64,000 nucleotides of DNA from Hydractinia symbiolongicarpus. Its lineage: Eukaryota > Cnidaria > Hydrozoa > Anthoathecata > Hydractiniidae. Positions 23,936 to 44,200 of the stretch are shown here, one piece after another; the stretch's first letter is position 1; each line of letters begins with the position of its first letter. The DNA is taken from assembly GCF_029227915.1 (NCBI RefSeq), contig NC_079882.1, positions 19,659,001-19,723,000 on the forward strand, read 5' to 3'. The notes under the pieces are model-generated. The model ran no database searches, was not told where the DNA came from, and saw only the letters and a program-made list of their open reading frames with translations. The translations under genes were made by a program, and so were the position numbers.

Positions 23936-25877
23936 AAGTAAATCATAGAAATGATTTTCACGTAAAACATATACAGATCGAAACAAGAATTGCATGTTAA
24001 AAAACGTTCTGTTACAGACTGTAAACTAACAAAATGTCATGTCAACTTATGGGTATGAGTAGGATTTGTATATATGTTGCTTTTTATATGAGAATCTTCA
24101 TAATTGGCTTATAGTTACTAAAACTTTCTTAAAGATTTTACAGTATTAAAATATTTTTTAAACATAGTTGACAGGGACATGTAAGGGTAAATAATATGAG
24201 ACATGTTAAATGTTTTGATATTATTTTTCTAATTTCTAACTCTTTTCTGGCTTAATAAACTGCCTTTCTCTTGTGGGAATTTCATAGCATTAAAATTAAT
24301 GCTTAATAGAAATTGGTGCAAAACTACACCAGTAACCCTAATGCTAAACTGTATTAACTTCATGAAGAGGTGATTACTATATACTTTTTGTACACGTTTA
24401 TTATATGTTGCGATCTTACACTGTAAGTTTAACTGGAAATCTTTCATTCTTTTATATGCTGGTTTTCTTTGTGCATTTGCAGGTTCTTAACACAGACTAT
24501 AATTTTCCAAACAATATTTCTACGTTGCACTACTGTTGACTATCTATTCCTAAAATTGTCTTGTAATGTAATTTTTTGTTGTATTGTTAGTTATTAGACT
24601 TATTGCATGTTTTGAAATGAAGCAAATCCCCAACTTATTACTTGTTCTCGTATTATGTGCGTAAAACGAAAAAAGATGCTAAGATACTTAATACCAGTAT
24701 GTGATTCAAAGAAATTATGGAAACGCTAACCCTGTTTCAAATCGAATTTGCTAACCGGACGCATTTTCCATCCGCATGTTTTAACAAGGATAAAGTGGTA
24801 AAACTACGGGGGTTACTGTTATTTGTTTGGCTATAAAGAAACTTTCGTTTCTAATCTAGAAGGATTCTTAATAACTAAAAACCTTACTTTTGGGAAAATT
24901 TTAGTTCCTTTTACAGCAAAAACACAAAACGGCCGATTTACCTCGTACAACACCACAACCCTTGACATTACTTTGCCAAAAAATCTATGAAATTTTGCCT
25001 AACCAAAAAAAATTCCTAGATCCGCCCCTGGCCCGTGGGTTTCGGTTTTACAGGCATAAAGAAAAAATCCATTAAATTCGGACCTGCTATGGTTTCCAAT
25101 TATTTTGTCAAATGAAGAAATTATCTACAATTAAATCCATGATAAAATGTCTATTCCGCCTGTAAGTGCAGTTTTGCAGACTTGCTTCATCCGTGCTCCG
25201 TCGGCGTTCACCTCCGCGTTAGTTAAGAACTGCATGGCTGGATTTCTTGTGTAAGACCTGGTTACCAACGACAAAGGGGCCAGGCAAAAGAGATTTATGT
25301 CTACGTAGTTCTTTTAACTAAGTCAGGAGTCGGTGAATTAGCTAGGATGGTCAGGTTGGCTATGAATAGGCTTGCTCGTGGATTAAAAGGACCAGGACTA
25401 TTCAATAATTTCTGAGATCTAAAAGTGTCCGACCAATACGGAAATCTATCGGACGTTTTGTCTGACGACTGTCCAAAAATTATTTCGAGGGCTGCCATCG
25501 CACGCTACAAAATGGATTTTATAGGTTGATTTTGAAAACTCAATATTTATTTTTCAGGCGTGCGATTAATCACACGCCTGAAACGATTTAGGCGTGTGCC
25601 AAGGCGTGCGCGTGCGATCGCACGCCTCTCCTGAAAAAGACTGGACTCTATTAAATATTTTCAATTACATGGTATAAAAGTTTCTACTCCTTCATGAGTA
25701 ATTCTTAGATGCGAGTGTGATTGAGTAATATTGTAATATTTTTCAGATAAAAAATGTATTACGGAACACGAAGAATTCCGAGCGGTGGTTTTATTGAAGA
25801 GTACGCTGTGAACATCTTTGGTGGCACTCCATGACAGAGAGTTTCGAACGACCACCTAGTTACCAGCCCCCACTCAC

Positions 25878-26039
25878 CTCCTTAACATCCTTTTCTTTCC
25901 TCTGTTCAGATATTTCTCTGACTTTTGGTTTTTCCTTATACGGAAGATTTTTTTTTGGATCCTTGGGCAGCGAATAAAAAATTTTATCCTGTTTTTTTCG
26001 ACTGTTGTTAGTGCAATTCACAACAGCGCACCACGACAT
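25878..26039 (-). pseudogene. THAP-domain exon of the Kolobok-like transposase
   Basis: ATG at 26039 opens 54 codons beginning MSWCAVVNCTNNSRKKQDK and IFYSLPKDPKK, the N-terminal half of a THAP zinc domain (C-x4-C, then F-x-x-LP). A consensus donor GAG|GTGAGT follows at 25878. The downstream sequence (about 25850-25660, minus) keeps a TGTTCACAG block that could be the remains of the C-x2-H half, but it is out of frame. The rest of the transposase would start where the nested element inserted, and none was found. THAP domains occur in Kolobok and P transposases. Confidence 0.65.
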
Positions 26040-26670
26040 TATTCTGCCTCTCAACCTTACTGAATGTGCGATCTGAGTCTAATCTCTCTGTGGCGGGACA
26101 TCTAGTGAAGAGGAAACTAATTTTTAATTATTGATTGGTTGTCTTTAGAGTAGCTGAAACAACTATGCAACCCTAAGGCTAAAGTCATATTGAACTTCAA
26201 GTTTTATTAGCGAAAGCTTCTTACTTAGGTTCGTACAGAATTAGCACAGTGTGTGTTTACCTTAAGGTCTAGACACATCTCTCGCCTTCGATTTTTTAAT
26301 TCCATATGAATAATTCATAAAAAGCGGTCTTTCACAATTCAGGGGGTAAAATTACCAAAATTTTTAAACATATAATAAAATATCAGCCCTGGCCCACGTT
26401 TTATCTATTTTGGTCAGTTCGGCGGCGCTCCAGGTAAATACGTCACACGCGACATATTATTTCAGCCTCGCTTTAGTGCCTATCATCCGCCATCTTATAA
26501 ACAATCGAAGCGAGAGACCGCATGCTTTTTTTGTAAACAAGAATGAGATATTGTTCAGTTGGTGTTAGGAAAGAAAACAAATAATTATTTAATTATTTTA
26601 TAGAAATTAGTTCCAAATAAGAATTTTTTGTCAAAATTTTAGTTGATTTTTAATCGGACAGTACCTTTAA

Positions 26671-27324
26671 TAGCCGAAAACCTATTTACTTCACTTCACT
26701 ACCCCCCCCCCCCCCCCCCAACCCCCATATATCAAAAACACGATGCCATGAATAATACAAACTTCTAGGGAAAGAAGATTATCGACAACTTTTTCATAAA
26801 AAACTAACTTGTTTTCGAGTGAGGTAAAGCTTAATAAAAAAAAACAACTAATTGAACTTTACAATAATTTTTTTCTCTCAACAAAATCCAGTTTGCATGT
26901 TGAAACGGCAAATTAATAATATATGCCCAAAATAAAAACTGAACAATTACATTTTTGTCAGATATTTTCCATTGTTAAAAAAGGGGAAAAAGACAGAAGA
27001 TGAACCCATTAGATGAGTGCGAAGAAACAGACCCTTTTGAAAGGCTTTCACATTGTACTCCTTAATTAACTAATAAATCATCTATTTTTTTTCTAATCAT
27101 TATAAATAGAAACAGTAGTATCTCTACAATTTTAAAAATGTTTTGATCTAAAAAATTGACACTTTTACATTATATTCAAAGAAGCGCGGTTTGGAAAGAT
27201 CACTACTCTCTAGGACAGTCACTAAAAGTGGACACATAACTTACTTTAAAAAAGCAGTTTGAATGGCAACAACTGCGACGAAAAATTGCGGTGCTACATA
27301 ACAAAAATTTTTACAAAAACGAAT
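26671..27324. other. spacer between Kolobok copy and UBE2D
   Basis: Holds a run of 18 C residues at about 26702-26719 and AT-rich DNA that should include the UBE2D 3' UTR. No gene seen. Confidence 0.6.
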
Positions 27325-34742
<7,418 letters not shown>

Positions 34743-35223
34743 GTTTTATGAAGCATCCAAAGCAACCAGCCGACCTGAATACCTAAATATGGATTTTACT
34801 GTTACCAAAAAATGGGTTCGAATTCATAGAACTCGCCTTCTTGTCCCACGCCAAAGAGCCTGGGCTGGATGAAAAGAAACGTTATCCACGAGTTTCCGAA
34901 TTTAATATATCCCGATCGGAACTTGATTTTGAATGATATATATTTAAAATTGGAAGGTGATAATGAAAATCCAAAACCGCAGAAACTACTTCCTACTTAA
35001 AATGTAATAAAAATTCGGGTATACATTAAAGAAAAATTATTGGAAGATGATGTAAAATATTAAAGCACAAAAATCAACCTTTTGCCAAAGTCACCGGTTT
35101 ATCATCATATCCTATTTGTTTAAAACTATTACGTAATTACTGAGGACCAAGTCGATGTTTTAAAGATTCAACAGGACGCCATAGCTGCGTTTACAACGTA
35201 CTGGGAAAGCGAAACAACAAAAA
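34743..35223. promoter_or_regulatory. 481-bp bidirectional intergenic region, UBE2D / MTCH2
   Basis: The only DNA between the two divergent start codons. It must hold both 5' UTRs and core promoters unless either gene has a further upstream noncoding exon. No clear TATA, NRF1 or YY1 site is seen. Confidence 0.6.
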
Positions 35224-38200
35224 ATGGAAGGTTTACAGAAAAAAGCATCATCAAGTTTCGTGGGAACCCTTTCCCTATCAGCTGCAATGACTGCAGTTGC
35301 ACACCCGTTAACCTATGTTAAAGTGTTAATTCAGGTAATTATTTAACATGTAGCTAGAGCAGAGATGCCAACCCTACTGACATGCTTTGCGGCTGTAATT
35401 CTTCAAATAAAGACTCCGTGAGGCGCGACCTTGGTTAATGTAGAGGGGAAAAATTACGAATTTAAGACTTTTAGATTGGTGGAAAATACTTTTCCTAGGC
35501 GTATTCCTCAAATCTTGCTGTCATACATTTCGTGAATTTTGTCCTATCAAATGCCAAAGTTGATACTGAGAAAGCGCAGTCAGTTTGACAATCTACGAAC
35601 AAGAGGGGAAGAACAAAAACACTTGCACCCTCCCAAGTTCTTGGGGACCAGCTTTTTGCGTGTGGAAAAGCTAAAGGTCACCTAATATATACAGAGAACA
35701 ACCTAATTTTGAGATGATCCAAAGATATTCTTGTGTGATCATTGCTTTTAGGCCACCATCAAAAATATGTTGTGTTTGCGTCCTGAAGACCCCGCAAAAA
35801 TGAGTCGGGTCGGACGGTCGGGCGTATTTTTTCCCGGGATTTCCAGATCAGAGCAAGCAAATTTGTGCATAGGGCCAAGAAGACAGTATAGCGCCACTCG
35901 ATATCATTTGTAGACCATTTTTCGCCGCCCTGTAAACTGTTAGTAGCCACTGGAGTGCCCTAAAGGAATTAATTTTTACTGAAATTAATTTTCCCCAACT
36001 TTTTGTAAATTTTGCATAAATTAGTTCTGGAGAAAAAAATTTTTTTTTTTTGAAAAATATTTCGCGAAATTTTTTCCCGGTCTTTTTCCGACTTACCGAC
36101 TCGGGTTTTTATTACAAAAAGTGAGTTGGTCGGAGGACGTGAACACGACATATTTTTGATGATAGCCTTAGTTTGTTTTGATCAGCTAGACTTTAGAATA
36201 AACTCTTTTATCTTTCTACTAAATAAAATGCTGGTTTTGTTTTCCTTTGTTTACTCATGTTTTCTTTAAAAGACAAAATGACATTGCAGTGAAGCAACGA
36301 AACCTTATGGGGCCATTGACAAACAGTTTTTGTCTTCGTTAACAGCAAATCGTCCGCTAGAATTGCCCCGCCCCAGCCAGTGTGCCATCTCCCCAATTTC
36401 CCTCACATGGCTTGGGTTAACGTCTCCCAAATGCATGCACTATCTTATGTTACGGCTCCTTTGTTTTACAGCTACAGTTACATCTGAAAAATGGTTAAAT
36501 ATCTGTTCCTAACCAATGCAGACTTTTGTTCCAGCAAAACACAAAAACTTTTGCTTGAACAGAGATGACTTAGTGAGCACCGAACAGCAAAAAAAGACTT
36601 ATTTCTATTTCTTAGGCATTTAGGAAACACCTTAGAATGCCTGGAGGTAGTCTAATTTGTAGTTGTCCCTGCCTGTTTTAAAGAAATTAACCAAATTTTA
36701 GAAAATATTTCTTTTTTTCAAATGAATATTAGCCTAAAATTGGTGAAAACAGTGTTTTCTGCACATTAGAAATGTCAACCAATATGGATGCCAATTCTAG
36801 TGATTGTAAAACCGCTGATTTGGGTGCTTAAATCATAGTTAATAGAAAAAAGATGGTTTCAAAAGTGCAGCAACATCAATGTTGAAATGTTGTCCTGTGA
36901 CAACAAGACTGCACGTAAACAAACACTGTATATTACTGTTTTTAGAGTATAATTTTGATCTTACTTTTGATAGATAAAGTTTCTTTGTATATGGCATCAT
37001 TTACCATTTTCTTATATTCTTATATTCTCGCATAAGCATACATGAGTGCTTTGCTTAAATTTTTGTGTATAGATATATCTTTTATTTTTAGATCAAATTT
37101 AAAATCTTTTAAAAACCTATACATTTTTTTATAAGCATAACATTTATAAGTATTATGCAAGCTCAAATATCTAAATAAGCATAATTATAAGTATACCTTG
37201 CAGCTTAATTATTATTATATATTTTAGATATTTTACTTAGTGTTTATGTTAAAAGTAATTTTTGCAAAAGGAGATAACATAACATAACATCAGATCTGAA
37301 TATGTGAGAACAGTGTTATTGTTTATAAATAACAAAATAAAAACATATGCAAAGAACAAATTTTAAGTCTTCCAAATCAACTTTTATGTGTTTATGTGTT
37401 TTAGGTTTTACCGGAACTTTAATCTTGTTTAAATTATCTTTTCAACTACTCTTTATGTATTGTCTTTCTAACTACTCTTTATGTACTAGCAACCGAAAAA
37501 ATGTTCTAGGTAAATATACGTACAAAACACAACAAATAACAAAACCATTCCTTTTTCTATTACCTATAAGTAAATTGACTTAGCTGATCCAAGGTAAACA
37601 AAAATTTTTCTCTGATTAGGAAGTCCATGTATCAACATGGGTAAAAACCTTAATGGTTCTGTTTTTGAGGATTCAATGCCTGGGTCAGGGATCAGATACC
37701 TGAATCTGGAAAAATTGATACCCATTGATTGATTGCTGTGTCAAGTCATTTATTGAGAGTTTTTTTCAAGGTAATAGGGTTGTCTTTACAGTACCTAAAA
37801 GAAAAGCATGCAAAAATGGAAGTGTTCTAGCTTTCCACTAAGCTTTAAAAACTTGTTTTAACAATTATAGTGTTGTGCAATAAATTTAGGCCAGCCTAAA
37901 TATTTCCCCCTTTATTATACAGGTTGGGCATGAGCCTCTTCCAGCACAGCGAGCAAAAACATTTTTTGGCAAAGAGGTGATGAGACTACCAAATTTTCTG
38001 CAATATGGTAAGTTCTTTGTGACATTTAGCTTTGTGATTTTATAGTTTGCCTGATGGGAACGAATATTTATGGGAACTAATTTGTGCAGATTTTGTTTCA
38101 AAATAAAGTAGGATGAGGAAAACAAAGAAAGGTGAGTTAGAAGAAGAGTTGTGAGCGTGAATGTAACTTTGTAACAAATCACTTTTTGTTGACGGTGAAC

Positions 38201-41200
38201 TATAGTGCAACTAAATACAATATTTTAAGTTTGTTCCATGAAGTTTTTGGTTTCTCTTTTTTTGTAAGGTTTTTGAAAAAAATATGGGTACGTCTGCCAA
38301 AAACACTGAGAAATTTACCATGCATTTCCATTGAATTGCATTCCTACTGACAGAAATTAAATTCCAAGAAAACACTGTTTAGAACAACACTTAATGGAAC
38401 AATAGAATACACATTAGCATGACAAGTACCCAAAACATATATAATTGACTTGATTTTTGCATGTCAGAGTGAAAAAATAATATATACTAGTTGTTTTAAA
38501 AAAAAGATTCAAGTTTGATTTTGACTGCATGTAAATAAACCCTAATTCCTTTAACATGAAGACCACCAAACATTTTTTAGCTGGTCATATCAAAAACATG
38601 GATGGTTGGCTTGGTTTGTACAGAGGACTGGGTCCAAGGTATACTGAAAATTCTCATTTTGTACTGTCTTACTATCTCTATTGAGTAGCACTTTCTTAGT
38701 TCCCAAAATATATTTAAAGCAATTGATATACTTTTTTTTAAAAAAATACTGTTTTTAAATTTTAGAATAGTACACAATATTGTTTCATCAACTGTCACCA
38801 ATACTATCACTAATGTAAGTTATGTTGAACATATGCATTCAAGTATTGCCTTTGCTGATTGTTATTACACACTACTTTTGCATTAAGTTCAAAATTCCTG
38901 TGAAACAAGAGAATTTATTTTTTATTGTGCAGTGTTATGAATTTTCAAACTTATGATTGTAACTTAACAAAATATAACTTAGAAAATGAAGGAGAATGAT
39001 GAAAAACATGGAAGAAATGACGAGGTAATGTTTGTTTGTGTTTTCTTTTTTTATATAAGTTACAAAAGCCTGTGGAAAAGTGGACTTAGACAAAACAAGC
39101 TAAACTTTATTGGACCTACAAGGATTTAAAACATCAGAAAAAATAATGATCCAATCCTAAGAAAAGTTTAAAAATCTATATTTTCAAACCATCTTGACTT
39201 ATTTTGCCCATGAATCCGCATTATTGGACCAGAAAAAAATTTCTTAAAAATTGACTTGTGACATTTGGGGTCAATTGTTCTCTATCTTTGTGCAAAAAAT
39301 CAAAATAAACTAATGATTCAATCTTGAGAAATGACCTAAAAAGCATCTTTTAAGATTGTTTTCGCTCATTTTAAGATTGTTTTTGCTCATTTTACACATA
39401 AATTCTTGAGCCAATAAGATTTTTTCTCAGAAAACTGACTTTGTCACAGTTGAGGGTCTATTCCCTGTCATTGCAAAAAAAAAAACAGAAAAAACTAATG
39501 ACCCAATCCTCAGAAAAGCTGGTAATAGACAGACATGACATTTATTTCGATTGCATAAGGTAACTTATACGACAGTTAAATTATGTTTCTCTCCATTACA
39601 TTTTTGACTACTTTTCTTTGCAAAGTGGTCAATCACTCATGTCTTACAGGAATCCTGTTAATCTGCCAAAACTCTATTTTTTTTTGTTGACACATTAATT
39701 GATTGTAGCTGCAAACTACTCTGCTCCACTGCTCTACTATTATGCTGATGTGATTTTGGAGGAATCTCGAGTGCTGTCAATATGAAAGACTTTCTTTTAT
39801 GTATAACTATAAATCATAAATCACTACTATAATAAATTAGCCATTGGCTATAGCTATATAACCAGTTGTTTTCTGTTATCTATTTAGGAAGATAAATCAG
39901 TTAAAGGATTTCTACAAGAGGTTTGTTAGATTCTAAGTAAACATGTGAGAAAACAGTTAAGCCTGGAAATGTGTAACTAAGTTATTCCACTATTTCCTAT
40001 GAGCTTGTGTAAAAAAGCATAGCAAGAGGAAAGTTTCCTGCCTACTGTTTTAATGGCTATTTTTTTTAATTAAAGAAGCGTAATCACCCTGTTGGCAATT
40101 TTTTTAGGTGCCTATTTTATTGAAAAAATTGGAAGATATACATAAGAAAACATCATCCTGAAAATTTTATGGAAAACAACCAGAACTTGTTCAATTGTTT
40201 CATAGAAATAACAAACTCACCCCAATTTCTCTTCGCCTACAGAACTGCCACTGCATTTCATTGCACGTATCATGTGATAATAAATGCACGGCAAAATTGA
40301 TCACATGGTTGCTGCATTCATGCTATTACAGAAAAAATAATTCCATTCATTTAATTTTTTTTATGATCATAAATTTGTAAAATCTAAAAAAAATTCTTTG
40401 GTTTGCAACAAAGTTCTTATTTAGTAACCAAAAAGTTCAATGTAAAAATTACTTTCATGAAAGCAAATTTCTAAAAGAAAAAAACATTTACGTTTTTGTA
40501 AGAAACACAATTTAAGATACTTGTCCAACAGAAAATTCACTAATACTGACAAAATTACAAAATTACCCAAAAATTTAGTTTAAAAATAGGGGTGAGACTC
40601 TAAAAAGTTTTAGAAAATCTCATTTAAATATAAGAAACATTCAGGCTGTATTTTTCTTATAAGAGATGACTTACGAATTAAAAAGTTGACACTAAATATC
40701 AATCCAGCTTTAGAGAGTTCACTCTGATTATTCCAAACTTTAAAACCTTTTTTAAAGAAAAGAAAGCAATTTAAACGGCTTTGACATGCTAACCTTAAGC
40801 GTATCTGTGCTTGTGGTTTTGACCAAACCAACTTGTGGAATTGACCAAACTTAAATATGTCATTTTTTGATGACATTTAGGGCAGAGAGGTGGAGGTAAA
40901 TCTAAGGCTTAGATTGATGTTTAGCATACAATTTTTGACATGTAAATCATCCAGAAAATAAAGATGCATTTTAAAAGATTTAAAAAATACTGCAACATTA
41001 TCTAATTCTCATTAGACTGGAAAAATCGCCGCAGCAAAAACAGCTGGCATTGTCATAAGTTACCCCTTCCATGGTATGCTTATTTAGTTTTAGAATTTTG
41101 AAGCAGAACATAAATTTTAAAATTTCTCCTTTTTGTATATATATTCTTTTTTCTTTGTTAGTTATTAGTATTCGGATGATGGTACAATTTATTGGAAGGG

Positions 41201-44200
41201 AGACTCATTACAGGTACGCAATCTCCCATGTGATTTCAAGCATCAATTTTCACTTTATATGTTAAACAGATGTGCTTTGTTTTTTAGAAATATTTTTTCT
41301 TCTATTCAAGAAATTTATGAAGAAGAGGGAATACTAGGATTTTTCAGGTACATTAGAAAAGATGACTTGGAATGCTTTCCCTGAATATTTTTGTATTTTA
41401 TGGTGTCAATATTCGAGTTTACCTGAGTAAAAATTATGTAAAATTTAAGTTTAACAGCAACTAAATTTTTCATGACTTTTATGTTATCCTTTATTTTGGC
41501 TTATCTTTCTACACAAGTCCAAACCATGTTACACTGTAGTAAGATTTTCAAAATTCAGAATTTCCACAGTTTCCAGAAATGCAAGTTTGCCATTATAAAC
41601 GTAACATTTGAAAAATGGTAAGAACCCCCTCGTCTTTTTTATGTGAGGGAAGCTATTCATTGTCTTGCTTGTCAAGGCTTCGAACATCTTTATAGTAGTT
41701 CCTTCAAAACATTTTTTAAGATGTTTGAGGAATTTTCATGCGTAATCATAAGTCGTAAGCAATTATCTTATCACTATTTTGATTTTTTGCCCAATGCTGA
41801 GCCTAGCTCGAAAACAAATATATGACTGTAGTCCTTTAATAGCACGTTTTTCTTATACCTAACTTTACTTATAGTGGACTTTTACCGCATTTAATTGGTG
41901 AACTTTTTGCAGTTTGGATGTACAGAACAATAAATTATTTAGTTGAAAAATATGTGATTGATGAACAAGTAAGTATGTACATGTTCGATAGGGCATATGA
42001 CTGTTATTTTTTTTAATTTTAACAGTTTTATTGTCCTTCACGAGGGCAAAAGAATTCAAAGTTTTTTCACAAGTAATCTAGCAGTATCGTTTTATTTGTT
42101 CTTTTTTTAGTATTTACAAATTGCTGAAGTACGCAACTATTCACAAGGAATCTCTCAGGTATGTTCATCTTATTTTGTTCTGTTGCAATCCAGTATCAAG
42201 ATTTATCTGATCCACTTACTTGCAGTGGATTAACATGAAACATCTCATTTGAAAGATAAACATTATCATTAGGTTATCCGTTAAGCTCATTTTCTGTAGC
42301 ATAACAACTGAAGAAATCCAAGCAACGCATAGGGTGGTTAAGATTGCTAGTTACTTCCTAATATGGCTATCAATGATGTCTCTTCTTGAGTCAGCGATAA
42401 AAATCATGTTCAATTTGATTTGATAAAGTGATGTAGTCTTACTGTCCCCACGTAAATATAAATTTCTGTGAATCTAAAAAAATAAATTTCGAATATAGAA
42501 TGTAAAAACGAACAGGGTCTTCTGTAATTGCAAGGGGTTTGCTCGAATACTTCCCTGTTGGGCAGGTGAAACATGTTTCACAGAAACAGGAAGAAGCGGT
42601 ACCTGCTCCTGATGACGGCCGTTTTAGCAAGCTGAATATTCTCGTTGTTTTGACAGTTTACACCTATCGTTTTTCTTCCGTTCCTGTTTCATTTCATTTT
42701 GAGTTAAAATACTCTTTCTTTAATTCCATAACGTTAGGGCGCGCTAATTTTTACCAACTTCTGAGCGTTTATAATTTGTTTTTTTTTAAACAAACGGGTT
42801 GCTGGACGAAAAGAAACGCAATAACTATTTCTGCAAGTTTATACTATAAATATTATGTCTACATAAAAACTAACGTTACAGAGCAGCTACATTAATGTTT
42901 AACAAAATTGTTTCTCTCAAATTAATAAGGAAATATATGTATTGTCTAGTGTGTTGCAAACTTTTTGTGTTGTATGGCAATCAGTTTTTATATGTGGAAA
43001 AGAAATAGTTAATAGTTAAGAAAAAAAGAAGGTCTTTGTCATTTGCTCTGTAATTAGGTACTGTGGTTTATATTCAATGTTTATCATCTTTATATTTAAA
43101 ATCTTTTAAAACCATATCTGTCCAGTCTTGTTTGAATTTTACTCTTTACAGCATAGCTTTTACAACATTTTTTTATCGTTTCAGTACGTTGCAAGTACAG
43201 TAACATACCCCTTTCAACTGATCACAAACATAATGGCTGTTAACGACACCAGGTAAAGGTTTTTCCACTCTGGGTCTTATTTGTTATTTGTTAGTTTTGT
43301 TGTTTTTTTGTTCCTAATATTGAGAAAATCTATAAGATCTTTCCTTCAGGATTCAATACAACAAAGAGACTTTCATCAATATAGATCCAACAATAATGCT
43401 ATTTTCGCCTTTCATCATCCTAAATGATCTCTGTTCTGTTGAAATCGTCAATTCTTAATTAGTCTTCCGTTTGTCAGGACAACCTATTCAATATTCGTCC
43501 TATTTCTTACATTTGAAAAATCGATAAAAAATGAAAAAGGATTAATTAACCACGGGTTTACACATTAGTTGGTATTTTAAGTTTTTTTTTGACGTTTAAA
43601 TGGCAAACGAAACATTCTTCGTTATGCGGGAAGTGCAGTAATCAACAAAAATACTACTATGAAGAGATAGAGGATCTCAAACGATGTTGTTATTTTCAAT
43701 TTAGACTTCAAGGTGGGAACCCTCCATTAATGCCCATCTATGATTCATGGACGGATTGCTGGATAGAGCTTGGGAAGAAGGTGAGTGCTAAGGATTTTTC
43801 TTAGATCGCTCATAATTCTAGGTTCAGAAAAACAAAATCGCATCGCTAAATAAGCGGATTACAATCGGTATTAATTGATCCTTTGCATGTTCAAAAATTT
43901 ACGTGTCTTGTTTTTAGCTTTTTACAGCTTTTGTTTAAAAAAAAACAACTTCAGAGTGTCAAAAGATAGTATAAGAAAACATTGTATAAGTTGATTAAAA
44001 CCTTTAATTTGCAAACGCCACTAGTTATATACAAAAGGTAAAGCTAACAATAACCGATGTACCTCACCATTTTAAGAACTCCTGCCTTTTACGGCGGTTG
44101 AAAATAAAATATCTGCCTCAATAAAACTCGTTGTCTCATTCTGACACTATTTCTCAGACTTTATTATTGCTCCCAGGCGCTAATTTAAAGGCGGCGTCAA

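Larger units (their letters stand above)
21739..25030. mobile_element. CAGGGGCGGATC-ended DNA transposon (innermost)
   Basis: Perfect 16-bp terminal inverted repeats, CAGGGGCGGATCTAGG at 21739-21754 and its complement at 25015-25030, followed inward on both sides by TTAGGCA. The flanks share GCCCG (21734-21738 and 25031-25035), a likely 5-bp duplication. This terminus is of hAT type. The 3.3-kb interior has no transposase. It carries a 63-bp tandem repeat near the left end and a roughly 179-bp tandem repeat in the right half. Confidence 0.8.
21291..25643. mobile_element. CAG-ended DNA transposon nested inside the Kolobok copy
   Basis: Perfect 15-bp terminal inverted repeats, CAGTCTTTTTCAGGA at 21291-21305 and its complement at 25629-25643. 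They are flanked by a perfect 6-bp duplication GACTCT (21285-21290 and 25644-25649). The CAG...CTG ends resemble the hAT superfamily, though the duplication is shorter than the usual 8 bp. Subterminal DNA is rich in GTGCG/CGCAC hairpins, including a 26-bp near-palindrome at 25555-25580 and another at about 25601-25626. No transposase recognised. Most of the interior is the next nested element. Confidence 0.8.
20774..26666. mobile_element. Kolobok-like DNA transposon (outermost of three nested)
   Basis: Both ends carry a perfect 20-bp terminal inverted repeat, AGGTACTGTCCGATTAAAAA at 20774-20793 and its complement at 26647-26666. Each is flanked by TTAA (20770-20773 and 26667-26670). TTAA duplications are known for piggyBac and Kolobok; the AGG end and the THAP-type exon in the right arm favour Kolobok. 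Similarity between the arms continues inward imperfectly (TGACGTAGTTACCTGG on the left, a related block on the right). Only about 1.5 kb is the element itself; the middle was displaced by the nested insertions. The transposase is incomplete, so this copy is very probably dead. Confidence 0.8.

Noticed and set aside
23458-23995. Three similar minus-strand frames (MWIIPDIY...)
   Set aside because: They are the same frame in successive units of the 179-bp tandem repeat; AT-rich and with no family features.
25301-25498. Minus-strand 65-codon frame in the middle transposon
   Set aside because: Looked at as a transposase fragment, but no motif of hAT or another transposase can be seen.
20770-26670. 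piggyBac as the identity of the TTAA element
   Set aside because: TTAA fits, but the ends start AGG rather than CCC/CCT and the arm carries a THAP-type exon, which favours Kolobok.
42539-42895. 118-codon plus-strand frame in MTCH2 intron 11
   Set aside because: Flanking exons already join in phase without it, and the sequence has no known features.
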